DNA of 64,000 nucleotides from Cedecea neteri (GCF_000758325.1 NZ_CP009459.1:3348001-3412000), one strand, 5' to 3'; positions 30,443 through 41,280 are shown, numbered from the stretch's first letter. A program made the numbers and translations. Notes: generated from the letters alone by a model not told the origin.

Positions 30443-30458
30443 ACTAAATCGGTTTAGC
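30443..30458. promoter_or_regulatory. ScrR operator 1 before scrY
   Basis: ACTAAATCGGTTTAGC, with inverted arms CTAAA/TTTAG around four bases, is nearly the same as the scrK site. Confidence 0.85.
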
Positions 30459-30502
30459 CAAATTCGTTGCCATGGGCATTTCACCCTGGTTACCCTTTTT
30501 CA

Positions 30503-30518
30503 ACTAAACCGGTTTAGC
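30503..30518. promoter_or_regulatory. ScrR operator 2 before scrY
   Basis: ACTAAACCGGTTTAGC has the same palindrome core as the other two, exactly 60 bp downstream of operator 1 and 39 bp before the scrY ATG. Confidence 0.85.
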
Positions 30519-30535
30519 TAAACAAATGACATTAG

Positions 30536-32074
<1,539 letters not shown>

Positions 32075-32083
32075 CGAATTTGC

Positions 32084-32101
32084 CTCCCGCTACGGCGGGA
32101 G
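32084..32101 (+). other. Stem-loop between scrY and scrA
   Basis: CTCCCGC (32084-32090) pairs with GCGGGAG (32095-32101) over a TACG loop. There is no T-run after it, so it is more likely to stabilise or attenuate the scrY message, lowering scrA expression relative to the porin, than to end transcription. Confidence 0.5.
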
Positions 32102-32137
32102 TGCCATAACATAACAAGAAAGCGTTTAGAGGTGACT

Positions 32138-33511
32138 ATGGATTTCAATCACATTGCCCACGAGCTGATTCCTCTGCTGGGTGGCAAAGAAAATATCGCC
32201 AGCGCGGCCCACTGCGCAACGAGGCTACGTCTGGTTCTGGTGGATGATGCGCTGGCAGACCAACAGGCGATTGGCAAAGTAGACGGCGTGAAAGGGTGTT
32301 TTCGCAACGCAGGGCAGATGCAAATAATCTTTGGCACCGGCGTAGTGAATAAGGTGTATGCCGCCTTTATTCAGGCCGCAGGCATTGCAGAGTCTAGCAA
32401 GTCCGAAGCGGCCGATCTTGCAGCGAAAAAGCTGAACCCTTTCCAGCGCATTGCCCGTCTGCTGTCGAACATCTTTGTGCCAATCATTCCTGCCATTGTG
32501 GCCTCAGGTTTGCTGATGGGGCTGCTCGGGATGGTGAAAACCTACGGATGGGTAAGCCCGGATAACGCGCTCTATATCATGCTCGATATGTGCAGCTCCG
32601 CGGCGTTTATTATCCTGCCCATTCTGATTGGTTTCACCGCCGCCCGCGAGTTCGGCGGTAACCCTTACCTGGGCGCAACGCTGGGCGGAATTTTAACCCA
32701 TCCGGCGTTAACCAATGCCTGGGGCGTGGCGGCCGGGTTCCACACCATGAATTTCTTTGGGCTGGAAGTGGCGATGATTGGCTACCAGGGCACGGTTTTC
32801 CCGGTGCTGCTGGCGGTGTGGTTTATGAGTCTGGTGGAGAAACAGCTGCGCAAGGTTATCCCGGATGCGCTGGATCTCATCCTGACGCCATTCCTGACGG
32901 TCATCATTTCCGGCTTTATCGCGCTGTTGATCATCGGCCCGGCAGGGCGCGCGCTGGGGGACGGTATCTCGTTAGTGCTCAGCACGCTTATCGCACACGC
33001 GGGCTGGCTCGCCGGTCTGCTTTTTGGCGGGCTGTATTCCGTTATTGTAATCACTGGTATTCACCACAGCTTCCACGCTATTGAGGCCGGGCTGCTCGGC
33101 AATCCTGCCATCGGCGTCAATTTCCTGCTGCCGATCTGGGCCATGGCAAACGTCGCGCAGGGCGGCGCTTGTCTGGCTGTCTGGTTTAAAACACGGGATG
33201 CAAAAATCAAGGCGATCACGCTGCCTTCGGCGTTTTCAGCCATGCTGGGCATTACCGAAGCGGCGATTTTCGGGATCAACCTCAGGTTTGTTAAACCCTT
33301 TATCGCAGCGTTGATTGGCGGCGCGGCCGGCGGCGCATGGGTGGTTTCCGTGCATGTGTACATGACGGCGGTAGGCTTAACCGCGCTGCCGGGCATGGCG
33401 ATTGTGCAGGCCAGTTCGCTGGTGAACTACATCATCGGGATGGTTATCGCCTTTGGCGTGGCGTTCATCCTCTCTCTGTTGCTGAAATACAAAGCGGAGT
33501 CTGAAGCATGA
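32138..33511 (+). CDS. scrA: Sucrose-specific PTS enzyme IIBC ScrA
   Basis: Inner-membrane permease that imports sucrose and phosphorylates it to sucrose-6-phosphate. It is 457 residues from the ATG at 32138; the GTG at 32132 is part of the AGAGGTG ribosome site. The IIB domain carries the phosphocysteine Cys26 in AAHCATRLRL. The IIC domain (from about residue 105) has about ten membrane segments and the substrate-site motif GITEAAIFG. No IIA domain is present, so it must take phosphate from the cell's IIA-glucose (Crr). It overlaps scrB by four bases (ATGA). Confidence 0.96.
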   Translation: MDFNHIAHELIPLLGGKENIASAAHCATRLRLVLVDDALADQQAIGKVDGVKGCFRNAGQMQIIFGTGVVNKVYAAFIQAAGIAESSKSEAADLAAKKLNPFQRIARLLSNIFVPIIPAIVASGLLMGLLGMVKTYGWVSPDNALYIMLDMCSSAAFIILPILIGFTAAREFGGNPYLGATLGGILTHPALTNAWGVAAGFHTMNFFGLEVAMIGYQGTVFPVLLAVWFMSLVEKQLRKVIPDALDLILTPFLTVIISGFIALLIIGPAGRALGDGISLVLSTLIAHAGWLAGLLFGGLYSVIVITGIHHSFHAIEAGLLGNPAIGVNFLLPIWAMANVAQGGACLAVWFKTRDAKIKAITLPSAFSAMLGITEAAIFGINLRFVKPFIAALIGGAAGGAWVVSVHVYMTAVGLTALPGMAIVQASSLVNYIIGMVIAFGVAFILSLLLKYKAESEA

Positions 33512-34917
33512 CGCTTGCTTCCCGTTTACCGGCCATTTTGCAGGCCGTGATGACAGGCCAGCCCAACGCCCTGCGGGATAAGCACTATCCGCAGTGGCAT
33601 CACGCCCCGGTGACCGGGTTGATGAACGATCCGAACGGGTTTACCTGGTTTGCCGGGCGCTGGCACCTGTTTTATCAGTGGAACCCGCTGGCGGCGGACC
33701 ATAAATACAAGTGCTGGGGCCACTGGAGTTCGGCTGATTTAATGCAGTGGCGGCACGAACCGCTGGCGCTGATGCCGGATGAAGAATACGACCGCAGCGG
33801 CTGCTACTCCGGCAGCGCCGTTGACCTCGAAGGTAGGCTGACGCTGTGTTACACCGGCAACGTTAAGTTCGACGATGGTAGCCGCACGGCCTGGCAATGC
33901 CTGGCGGTGGAAAACAGCTCAGGTGGTTTTGACAAAACAGGGCCGGTTTTACCACTGCCTGCGGGCTACACCGGGCATGTGCGTGACCCGAAGGTCTGGC
34001 AACACGAAGGTGTCTGGTACATGGTGCTGGGCGCGCAGGATCTTCGCAAGCAGGGCAAGGTGCTACTGTTTTCTTCGCCGAATATGCGTGACTGGGAAAA
34101 CAGGGGCGAAATCGCCGGGAACGGCGTCCATGGGCTGACTGACGCAGGCTATATGTGGGAATGTCCCGATCTCTTCCCTCTGGACGGTAAACACGTGCTG
34201 CTCTGTTGCCCGCAGGGGCTGGTCCGTCAAAATGAACGCTTTCTGAATGTTTACCCTGCAGCGTATCTGATCGGCGATTTTAATTACGCAACAGCGACAT
34301 TTAGCCACGGCGACTTGAACGAGCTGGATGCCGGCTTTGAATTCTATGCGCCGCAAACAGCGCTGGCGCCGGACGGGCGGCGTTTGCTCGTCGGCTGGAT
34401 GGGCGTGCCGGATGGCGAGGAGATGCTGCAGCCAACCCGCGAGCAGGGCTGGATCCACCAGATGACCTGCCTGCGGGAGCTTACGCTTAACAACGGCAAG
34501 CTTTATCAGAATCCGATAGCGGAACTGGCTTCACTGCGTGAAGAAGAACAGCGCTGGCAAGGACAGGCCAGCCAGGCTCCGGCGCTGGATGCAAAACGGC
34601 TGGAACTCCAGATAGAGGCCACGGGTAACTTCAGTCTCCGCTTTGGCGGCGGCCTGACGCTGGACGTTACCGGGCGGGGCATTACGCTTCAGCGTCCAGG
34701 CCTTGCGTCCGGCGAACCGCATTTGCGTTACTGGCACGGCAAGGTTTCTTCCCTGCAGATCCTTTGCGACAGCTCAAGCGTCGAGATTTTCATCAATCAG
34801 GGGGAAGGCGTGATGAGCAGCCGCTATTTTCCACATCCTTCGGAGCGGCTCTCTTTCAACGGTGAGTCGGAGGTCACGTTGCGCTACTGGTCGCTGCGTT
34901 CCTGCATGATAGAATGA
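33508..34917 (+). CDS. scrB: Sucrose-6-phosphate hydrolase ScrB
   Basis: Cytoplasmic glycoside hydrolase family 32 enzyme that splits sucrose-6-phosphate into glucose-6-phosphate and fructose. The 469-residue protein has all three family motifs: GLMNDPNGF with the nucleophile aspartate, VRDPKVW, and WECPDLF with the acid/base glutamate. A C-terminal beta-sandwich (about 330-469) follows. It is translationally coupled to scrA through the ATGA overlap. Confidence 0.96.
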   Translation: MTLASRLPAILQAVMTGQPNALRDKHYPQWHHAPVTGLMNDPNGFTWFAGRWHLFYQWNPLAADHKYKCWGHWSSADLMQWRHEPLALMPDEEYDRSGCYSGSAVDLEGRLTLCYTGNVKFDDGSRTAWQCLAVENSSGGFDKTGPVLPLPAGYTGHVRDPKVWQHEGVWYMVLGAQDLRKQGKVLLFSSPNMRDWENRGEIAGNGVHGLTDAGYMWECPDLFPLDGKHVLLCCPQGLVRQNERFLNVYPAAYLIGDFNYATATFSHGDLNELDAGFEFYAPQTALAPDGRRLLVGWMGVPDGEEMLQPTREQGWIHQMTCLRELTLNNGKLYQNPIAELASLREEEQRWQGQASQAPALDAKRLELQIEATGNFSLRFGGGLTLDVTGRGITLQRPGLASGEPHLRYWHGKVSSLQILCDSSSVEIFINQGEGVMSSRYFPHPSERLSFNGESEVTLRYWSLRSCMIE

Positions 34918-34947
34918 AGGTTTTCGACTCATTGCCACGGTTGCGCT

Positions 34948-35956
34948 GTGAAAAAAACCAAACGCGTCACGATTAAAGATATTGCTGAACTGGCGGGCGT
35001 CTCAAAGGCGACCGCCAGCCTGGTCCTCAATGGCCGGGGTAAAGAGCTGAGGGTGGCCCAGGCCACTCGCGAACGCATCATGACCATTGCGCAACAGCAG
35101 CACTATCAGCCGAGCATTCACGCTCGCTCGCTGCGGGATGACCGCAGCCATACCATTGGGCTTGTGGTCCCGGAGATCACCAACTACGGGTTCGCCGTCT
35201 TCTCCCATGAACTGGAAATGCTCTGCCGCGAAGCGGGCGTTCAGCTGCTTATCTCCTGCACCGACGAAAATCCAGGTCAGGAAAACATGGTGGTCAGCAA
35301 CATGATTGCGCGCCAGGTCGACGGCCTGATTGTGGCCTCCAGCATGTTAACCGCCGGGGATTACCACAAGCTGAGTGAGCAACTGCCGGTGGTGCTGTTC
35401 GACCGGCACATGAACGACACTGAGCTGCCGCTGGTTGCCACCGACTCTGTGCAGCCTACCGCCGAGCTGATCGCCCCCGATTGCCCGCCAACATGCGGAT
35501 GAATTCTACTTCTTAGGCGGCCAGCCGAGGCTTTCTCCCACTCGGGATCGGCTGGAAGGTTTTACCCAGGGGCTGGCTCAGGCGGGCGTCACGCTGCGCC
35601 CGGAGTGGATCATTCACGGTAACTATCACCCCAGCTCGGGCTATGAATCCTTTGCCGCGCTTTGCGCGCAGCTTGGCCGCCCGCCCAAAGCGCTGTTCAC
35701 CGCCGCCTGCGGCCTGCTTGAAGGCGTGCTGCGCTACATGAGCCAGCACAACCTGCTGGAGAGCGACATTCACCTGGCCAGTTTTGACGATCACTATCTC
35801 TACGACTCGCTGTCGGTGCGCATCGACACCATTCAGCAGGATAACCGCCAGCTGGCTTTTCATTGCTATGAGCTGATCAGCAAACTGATTGACGGGCAGT
35901 CGCCCACGCCGATGCAGCGCTACCTTCCGGCAAAAATATTACGTCGGCATTCATAA
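34948..35956 (+). pseudogene. scrR: Sucrose operon repressor ScrR with a frameshift
   Basis: The LacI-family N-terminus is intact (helix-turn-helix [20 protein letters not shown]) and reads to AELIAP. Translation then leaves frame at a run of five C's (35474-35478) and stops at 35502 after 184 residues. The rest of the protein ([25 protein letters not shown], through [16 protein letters not shown]) is in the next frame to 35956. Deleting one C restores a protein of about 335 residues, the normal ScrR size. The truncated product lacks most of the fructose-binding and dimer core, so sucrose genes would be constitutive, unless this is a sequencing error. The start is GTG with a weak ribosome site. 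Confidence 0.88.
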
Positions 35957-35995
35957 CGGAAAAACCTGCCATTATCGCTACAGGGAAATAACGTC

Positions 35996-36598
35996 ATGCA
36001 AACTTTTTGCTACCCGAATGGAACGCTACACGCTGATGAAGAAGGTCAGGTTTCGCCGTTCAATGTGGTGATTGATACCCCACGGCTGATACTGTCTCCA
36101 CCTTCTCGGGACGATGCTCCGGCACTGCTCAGCATTTTTTCCGAACCACAGGTGATGAAATACTGGAACACCGCCCCCTGGCGCTCACTTGACGATGCTC
36201 TGCGTTTTATCGACCGTAGAACGGCAGATATGCAGGAGCGTTCGGCACTGACGCTGTGCATTCGGGATAAACAGTCGGGCCAACTGGCGGGAAAATGTAT
36301 GCTTTTCAACTTTGACGTTCATTCCCGCCGCGCCGAGATCGGGTTTTGTCTGGGGCGCGAGCATTGGGGGAAGGGACTGGTTAACGAAGCCGCCGATGCA
36401 CTGATCGCCTATGCTTTTAAAGTGCTTAATCTGCGCCGTATCGAAGCTGAAATTGATCCTGACAACCGGGCTTCTGCCGCCGCCCTGCAAAAACTGGGCT
36501 TTGCTCAGGAAGGGCTGTTGCGGCAGCGCTGGGAAATCAACGGCGTGATTTCTGACTCAGCGCTGTTCGGCCTGCTGGCGGCAGAAAAAAAAGCCTGA
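35996..36598 (+). CDS. GNAT-family N-acetyltransferase (RimJ/RimL-like)
   Basis: A 200-residue acetyltransferase of the type 3 GNAT group. It has the N-terminal signature TPRLILSPPSRDDAPAL, the core EIGFCLGREHWGKGLVNEAA with the acetyl-CoA pyrophosphate loop, and NRASAAALQKLGFAQEGLLR. Such proteins acetylate ribosomal protein N-termini or small amines; the target is unknown. It follows the broken scrR by 39 bp on the same strand and is convergent with the histidine kinase gene. Confidence 0.85.
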   Translation: MQTFCYPNGTLHADEEGQVSPFNVVIDTPRLILSPPSRDDAPALLSIFSEPQVMKYWNTAPWRSLDDALRFIDRRTADMQERSALTLCIRDKQSGQLAGKCMLFNFDVHSRRAEIGFCLGREHWGKGLVNEAADALIAYAFKVLNLRRIEAEIDPDNRASAAALQKLGFAQEGLLRQRWEINGVISDSALFGLLAAEKKA

Positions 36599-36607
36599 AG
36601 TTTTTGT

Positions 36608-37999
36608 CTAGCGCCGGTCAGGAAACCACAAACCAAAGCGGGTGACGCCGCCCTGACTTTCCACCCAGCAGCGCCCCTGATGCAGCAGCATGATGGAGTT
36701 CACAATGGATAAACCAAGCCCGCTGGAGTGCGCCGAGTCGTTGCGAGAGGGATCTGCCCGGTAAAACCGGTCGAAAATCCTTTCCTGGTGCGCCGGGGAA
36801 ATCGACTCTCCACGGTTTATCACGACGATGGACATACCTTCTGCTTCGGCGCTGGCCTCAATGTCAATCTCACTGCCAGGTTCGGCATAGCGCACCGCGT
36901 TAGACAGCAGGTTAGCCAGTGCACGGCGCAGCAGCAGGGCATCCGCACTGACCGTGCCGCTGGCGCGAGTCTGAATCGTGACCTCACGGTCGGCCGCAAG
37001 ATCCTCGAAATACTCACCGAGGCGATTAATCTCTTCGGCAACGTCAATATCGCGCCGCTGGATCTCCTGATCCGGCTGTTCCGCCTGGGCCAGAAACAGC
37101 ATGTTGTCTATCATTCGCGACATACGCTGCAGCTCTTCAAAGTTCGAGCCAAGCAGGCGCTGGTAATAGGCGTTGTCCCGCGTCGCGCCGAGACCAACTT
37201 CCGTCTGGCCAAGCAGGGTGGTGATGGGCGTGCGCAGATCGTGGGCCATATCGGCGCTGACCTGTTTTAACTGCTGGAATCCGCGCTCCAGGCGTTCAAG
37301 CATCGCGTTGATTTGATCAATCAGCGCATCAAGCTCAGTCGGCACATCCAGCTTATCCAGCCTTGATGACAGCGTTTTGGTGCCAATCGTGGCCGTGCGA
37401 TCGGCCAGACGACGTAAAGGCGAAATTCCGCGGCGGGCAAAGATCACCGCCAGCACAACCGAGATGGCCGCCATCATCGAGGCAAAGAGAATAATTTTGT
37501 TACGGTACTCTTCGAGAATATGGGTTCTGTCGCTCAGCACCCGCGCCGACACAATCTCCAGCGGCGGTAAATTATTGGCTGAAGGACTAATGGCGGCCAT
37601 GTAAACCATTGGCGTGCCGTCCGCATTGTTAGCGTGATGCACGGCCTCAAGCGTTAGCCGCTGGTTGGCGGCAACCGGCGTCACGGCGGGAATAGCGCGC
37701 TGCATAGGGTTAACTTCCAGCAAGGTAGCGCCGCCGACATAGCGAATGACAAGCAGGGATTCCGTATTGCCCAGCATATTGGCAAACAAATGGGGTTTGT
37801 CGCGGATCAGTTGCCTTGCATCCAGATCCCGCAGCAGCGTACTGATCTGGTCCACGCGAGAAACCAGTGCGGCATCATCGCGTATAGAAAGCTGCTGGCG
37901 CAGGGCGTAATAGAGCGCGCTGCCCATGACGGTAAACGCCACAAAGGAGAAGGCGGCCAGCAACACGGCAAGGCGGAAGGTTAGCGAAGTCCGCTTCAT
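36608..37999 (-). CDS. Sensor histidine kinase (CusS/HprS-like)
   Basis: A 463-residue membrane kinase. Membrane segments lie at about 8-30 and 168-190 with a periplasmic sensor domain between, followed by HAMP (RRGISPLRRLADRTATIG). The phosphoacceptor histidine is in ADMAHDLRTPIT (DLRTP in place of the common ELRTP). The ATPase motifs are NLLSNAVRYA, DRFYRADPSR and SGLGLSIV. The family senses copper, silver or oxidative signals; the signal here is not known. The ATG overlaps the stop of the response regulator gene by four bases. Confidence 0.92.
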   Translation of the reverse strand: MKRTSLTFRLAVLLAAFSFVAFTVMGSALYYALRQQLSIRDDAALVSRVDQISTLLRDLDARQLIRDKPHLFANMLGNTESLLVIRYVGGATLLEVNPMQRAIPAVTPVAANQRLTLEAVHHANNADGTPMVYMAAISPSANNLPPLEIVSARVLSDRTHILEEYRNKIILFASMMAAISVVLAVIFARRGISPLRRLADRTATIGTKTLSSRLDKLDVPTELDALIDQINAMLERLERGFQQLKQVSADMAHDLRTPITTLLGQTEVGLGATRDNAYYQRLLGSNFEELQRMSRMIDNMLFLAQAEQPDQEIQRRDIDVAEEINRLGEYFEDLAADREVTIQTRASGTVSADALLLRRALANLLSNAVRYAEPGSEIDIEASAEAEGMSIVVINRGESISPAHQERIFDRFYRADPSRNDSAHSSGLGLSIVNSIMLLHQGRCWVESQGGVTRFGLWFPDRR

Positions 38000-38673
38000 A
38001 ACTCAGGCTCGCAGCGGTAGCCCACGCCATGCACGGTATGAATGAGTCGGACAGGGAAAGGATCGTCCACTTTTTGCCGCAGCCTGCGTACTGCGACATC
38101 CACCACATTAGTGTCGCTGTCGAAATTCATATCCCACACGCGGGAAGCCAGAAACGTCCGCGACAGGACTTGCCCCGGATGCTGGAGAAAGCACACCAGC
38201 AGCTTGAACTCTTTGTTGGTCAGCGTGATGCGTTTGCCTTCGCGCTCGCAGCGAAACTTGGCGACGTCCACCACCAGATCCGCCAGTGTTAGCACTTCTT
38301 CGGCTTCGGCCTGCGGCTGGCCGCGGCGTAAAATAATGCGGATCCTTGCCAGCAGTTCGGCAAAGGAGAAAGGCTTGACGAGGTATTCGTCGGCACCCAA
38401 CCCAAGCCCGCGTAAGCGGTCTTCCAGCGTGCCTCGCGCGCTAAGAAACAGCACCGGCGTCTGGCTGTGGGCGCGTAAACGTTCCATTACCGTCCAGCCG
38501 TTCATTTCCGGCAGCATTACGTCCAGCAGGATCAGGTCATAGCTCTCTTCCCGCGCCAGATGCAGGCCGTCAATGCCGTTGGCCGCCCAGTCTGCGGTAT
38601 AACCCGCTTCGTTCAGCCCGCTCACCAGGTAGGCGGCGGTTTTCGCTTCGTCTTCGATAATGAGGATTTTCAA
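37996..38673 (-). CDS. OmpR/PhoB-family response regulator (CusR/HprR-like)
   Basis: A 225-residue two-domain regulator. The receiver has the acidic pair EDE at residues 7-9, the phosphoacceptor aspartate in LILLDVMLPEMNGW (about 51), and the lysine in YLVKPFSF. The C-terminal winged helix is at about 125-225 (LTNKEFKLLVCFLQHPGQVLS; TNVVDVAVRRLRQKVD). It is cotranscribed with the kinase through an ATGA overlap and may be read through from the hydrolase gene 75 bp upstream. ATGACAAA repeats before that hydrolase are plausible binding sites. Confidence 0.93.
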   Translation of the reverse strand: MKILIIEDEAKTAAYLVSGLNEAGYTADWAANGIDGLHLAREESYDLILLDVMLPEMNGWTVMERLRAHSQTPVLFLSARGTLEDRLRGLGLGADEYLVKPFSFAELLARIRIILRRGQPQAEAEEVLTLADLVVDVAKFRCEREGKRITLTNKEFKLLVCFLQHPGQVLSRTFLASRVWDMNFDSDTNVVDVAVRRLRQKVDDPFPVRLIHTVHGVGYRCEPEL

Positions 38674-38748
38674 GCGACGGATCCTGTCAAAAGGAGAGAA
38701 AAGGGCGTGGAGACCGCCCCAGTCTCGTCATTATAAGATGCGTGAACC

Positions 38749-39528
38749 TCAGTAGCCAGGCACGTGCGCAGCTTTCATGATCAGGTTGGCCACCGCTTCA
38801 GGCTGTGAAATCAGTGAAACGTGGCTGGATTTAAGCTCGATGGTTTGTGCGTGCATGCGCTTCGCCATAAACCGTTCCAGATCCGGGTTGATCGTGCGGT
38901 CTTCGGTAGATACCGCGTACCAGGTTGGTTTGTCATGCCAGGCGGCAACAGTGGTTTTCGCCATAGTAATGGCTTTGCCGATCGGCTGCTGCACGGCGTA
39001 ATAGGCTTTAGCTTCGCTTTCTGGCAGGTCGCCGGCGAAATCGTGGATAAATGCCGACTCGCTCAGCGCGCCGTAGCCATCGTCATTCCATTTCAGGCCC
39101 GCGGAAGCCGGTGCCGCAGGGTATTTTTTGGTTAGTGCCGGGTAGTCTTCACCGGCTTCCGGGGCACGAGCGGCGATATACACCAGGCCTTTGACTTCTG
39201 GCTCATCGCCCGCCTGGCTAATTACCATCCCGCCGTAGGAGTGCGCCACCAGAATCACCGGGCCGTTTTGCTGCGCCAGCGCGCGTTTTACCGCGGCAAC
39301 ATCGTTATCTAATGACGTTGTCGGGTTCTGGACCGCCGTGACGTGCAGCCCTTTGGCCTGTAGCAGGGGAATAACTTTGCCCCAGCTTGAGCCATCGGCA
39401 AACAGGCCGTGCACCAGCACGATGTTTTTCACTTCCTGCGGAGCAGGCGTGGTGTCGGCACGGGCAGCCGTGGTACCAAAAGCGGCCAGCATAAGGGTGG
39501 CAAGCGCAGAGAGATGGCGTAATTTCAT
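38749..39528 (-). CDS. Exported alpha/beta hydrolase
   Basis: A 259-residue periplasmic hydrolase with a signal peptide (about 1-24, cleavage at ARA-DT). The fold is shown by the oxyanion-hole strand IVLVHGLFADGSSW, the nucleophile serine in LVAHSYGGMV and a C-terminal histidine in KSSHVSLISQPE. It resembles the EstC-like group of small esterases; the substrate is unknown. It is upstream of and co-directional with the two-component genes, behind a pair of direct repeats. Confidence 0.85.
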   Translation of the reverse strand: MKLRHLSALATLMLAAFGTTAARADTTPAPQEVKNIVLVHGLFADGSSWGKVIPLLQAKGLHVTAVQNPTTSLDNDVAAVKRALAQQNGPVILVAHSYGGMVISQAGDEPEVKGLVYIAARAPEAGEDYPALTKKYPAAPASAGLKWNDDGYGALSESAFIHDFAGDLPESEAKAYYAVQQPIGKAITMAKTTVAAWHDKPTWYAVSTEDRTINPDLERFMAKRMHAQTIELKSSHVSLISQPEAVANLIMKAAHVPGY

Positions 39529-39601
39529 GATCTATCCTCAAGGTTCAACAAAGGGGTCAGGGCCAATTTATCTCTCGGGCGCCAACAAAGTGCTGACGTG
39601 G

Positions 39602-39622
39602 AAATGACAAAAAAATGACAAA
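39602..39622. repeat. Tandem ATGACAAA boxes before the exported hydrolase
   Basis: AAATGACAAA occurs at 39602-39611 and 39613-39622, an 11-bp period. OmpR/PhoB-type regulators bind direct repeats with this period, and ATGACAA is the half-site of the CusR/HprR box known from E. coli. The repeats are about 75-95 bp upstream of the hydrolase start and also face the divergent VOC gene. Confidence 0.5.
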
Positions 39623-39690
39623 CGGGGCATTCTTGCGGTTCATGATGAAGGGCTCTACACTGATTTTTTTCAGCCTGAAAGAGATTGTAA

Positions 39691-40059
39691 ATGCCTAATA
39701 ATATTACGCCTTTTGCCTTCGTGCTGGCGGTAAACAACCTTGATGACACTGCGGGTTATTTCCGCGATACGTTAGGCTTTACCCTTGAATGGCCTGGCAC
39801 GAACGGCTGGCAATTAGCGGTACGAGGAACAGTGAAGGTGATGCTGGGCCATTGCCCGCAGGCGCTGGCCCCAGCTTCCCTTGGGGATCACAGTTATTTC
39901 GGCTATCTGCATGTTGATGACGTGGATGCGCTCTACGCCGAGTTTGTGCAGCGCGGTGCCATCATTTTACACCCCCCCGCCAGCCGTCCACACGGGATGC
40001 GCGAATTTCTCGTCGCTACGCCAGAAGGCCATAAAATCATGCTTGGCCAGGTGTTGTAA
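39691..40059 (+). CDS. VOC-family (glyoxalase/bleomycin-resistance-like) protein
   Basis: A 122-residue single vicinal-oxygen-chelate protein. The paired beta-alpha-beta-beta-beta modules are seen in FAFVLAVNNLDDTAGYFRD and YFGYLHVDDVDALYAEF, ending in FLVATPEGHKIMLGQ. Members bind metal or sequester drugs, and the substrate cannot be told. It is divergent from the exported hydrolase and convergent with an efflux-type transporter. Confidence 0.8.
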   Translation: MPNNITPFAFVLAVNNLDDTAGYFRDTLGFTLEWPGTNGWQLAVRGTVKVMLGHCPQALAPASLGDHSYFGYLHVDDVDALYAEFVQRGAIILHPPASRPHGMREFLVATPEGHKIMLGQVL

Positions 40060-40065
40060 AAGCCA

Positions 40066-41280
40066 TCAGCCACCACGGGCTTTGCTTTCACGAGTAACAA
40101 TCACCGCCAAAAGCCCGGCCAGCGCAAAAGCAGCGGCTACGTAAGGAATAGGGCGTGGGCCGGTCAGGTTTATCAACACCCCGCCGATCAAAGAGCCTAA
40201 ACCAATCGCCGCATTAAATACCGACACGTTCACCGAGGTAGCAGCATCCGCACCGCCTTCGAGGCGAGAGGCTTCTTTGAACACCAGCGTTTGCAGCAGC
40301 ACCGGCAGCGCACCGTAAGCCGCGCCCCACAGCGCAATAGCGATGAAGATCGATGTATGGCTTACAGCAGCCACATTCAGGCAGGCAAGGCTGGCGGTAA
40401 ACAACGCGGCGACGATCCCCAGACTTGTGCGCGGTGCACGGGCGGCAAAAGGCCCCACGGCAAAATTGGTCACGACGCCCGCCGCACCATAAACCAGCAG
40501 CAACATACTGATTTGCCCACTGCTTTGACCTGCGACTTGCTCGAGGAACGGCGTGATATAGGTGTAAGCCAGGAAGTTACCGGAAACGACCAGCGCGGTG
40601 ATGCCAAAAATAGCCAGCAATGCGCCGTTTTTAAACACGGCGGAAATCGCCCCGCGCTTAGCGGACCGGGCGATCCTCACCGCCGGAACGGACCAGACAA
40701 TAAGCGTGAATACGGCCAGACAAAGAAGGCAAAGCGCGGCAAACACCGCCCGCCAGCCGTAAAAATCGCCCAGCATAGTGCCGGCAGGCACGCCGAGAAC
40801 CGTTGCCAGAGAAACGCCGCCAAACACGACGGACGTTGCCCGCACTGCGTTACGGGAAGCCACCAGATGCACGGCGGTCACCACGGCGGTAGACCAGAAC
40901 ACCCCGATAGCGGCGGCCACCAGAATACGGCCCACAAAGACAACAAAATAATCCGACGCCAGCCAGGTAATCAGGTTGCCCGCAAAACAGGCTGCCAGCA
41001 GGCCAGACATTAACGCTTTGCGGTTGATGTGCCCCAGCAGTCCGGTCAGCGGAGCAGCGGTGAGCGCCACCATAAAAGCAAATATTGTAACCAGATATCC
41101 TGCCACGCCCAGAGAAACGTTTAGCCCGGCGGCCATGCCCGGAAGCACACCTACCGGCATCAGTTCGGTACTGACAAAAGTGAAACAGCCCAGGCTTAGC
41201 GCCAGCACCGCCGCAATGCTGCGGGCCCGGGACACATGTGCGCCCTGCGGCGCAGCGATATTTGTACTGCTTGAATGCAT
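40066..41280 (-). CDS. Major facilitator superfamily efflux transporter (DHA1-like)
   Basis: A 404-residue inner-membrane protein with about 12 hydrophobic segments. The N-terminal half contains STELMPVGVLPGMAAGLNVS and the loop GHINRKALM typical of the DHA1 group (AraJ/SotB/NepI relatives). The start at 41280 has AGGA upstream; the frame extends to 41322 without better support. It is divergent from a LysR gene 110 bp away, the usual arrangement for a LysR-controlled efflux pump. The substrate is unknown. Confidence 0.85.
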   Translation of the reverse strand: MHSSSTNIAAPQGAHVSRARSIAAVLALSLGCFTFVSTELMPVGVLPGMAAGLNVSLGVAGYLVTIFAFMVALTAAPLTGLLGHINRKALMSGLLAACFAGNLITWLASDYFVVFVGRILVAAAIGVFWSTAVVTAVHLVASRNAVRATSVVFGGVSLATVLGVPAGTMLGDFYGWRAVFAALCLLCLAVFTLIVWSVPAVRIARSAKRGAISAVFKNGALLAIFGITALVVSGNFLAYTYITPFLEQVAGQSSGQISMLLLVYGAAGVVTNFAVGPFAARAPRTSLGIVAALFTASLACLNVAAVSHTSIFIAIALWGAAYGALPVLLQTLVFKEASRLEGGADAATSVNVSVFNAAIGLGSLIGGVLINLTGPRPIPYVAAAFALAGLLAVIVTRESKARGG

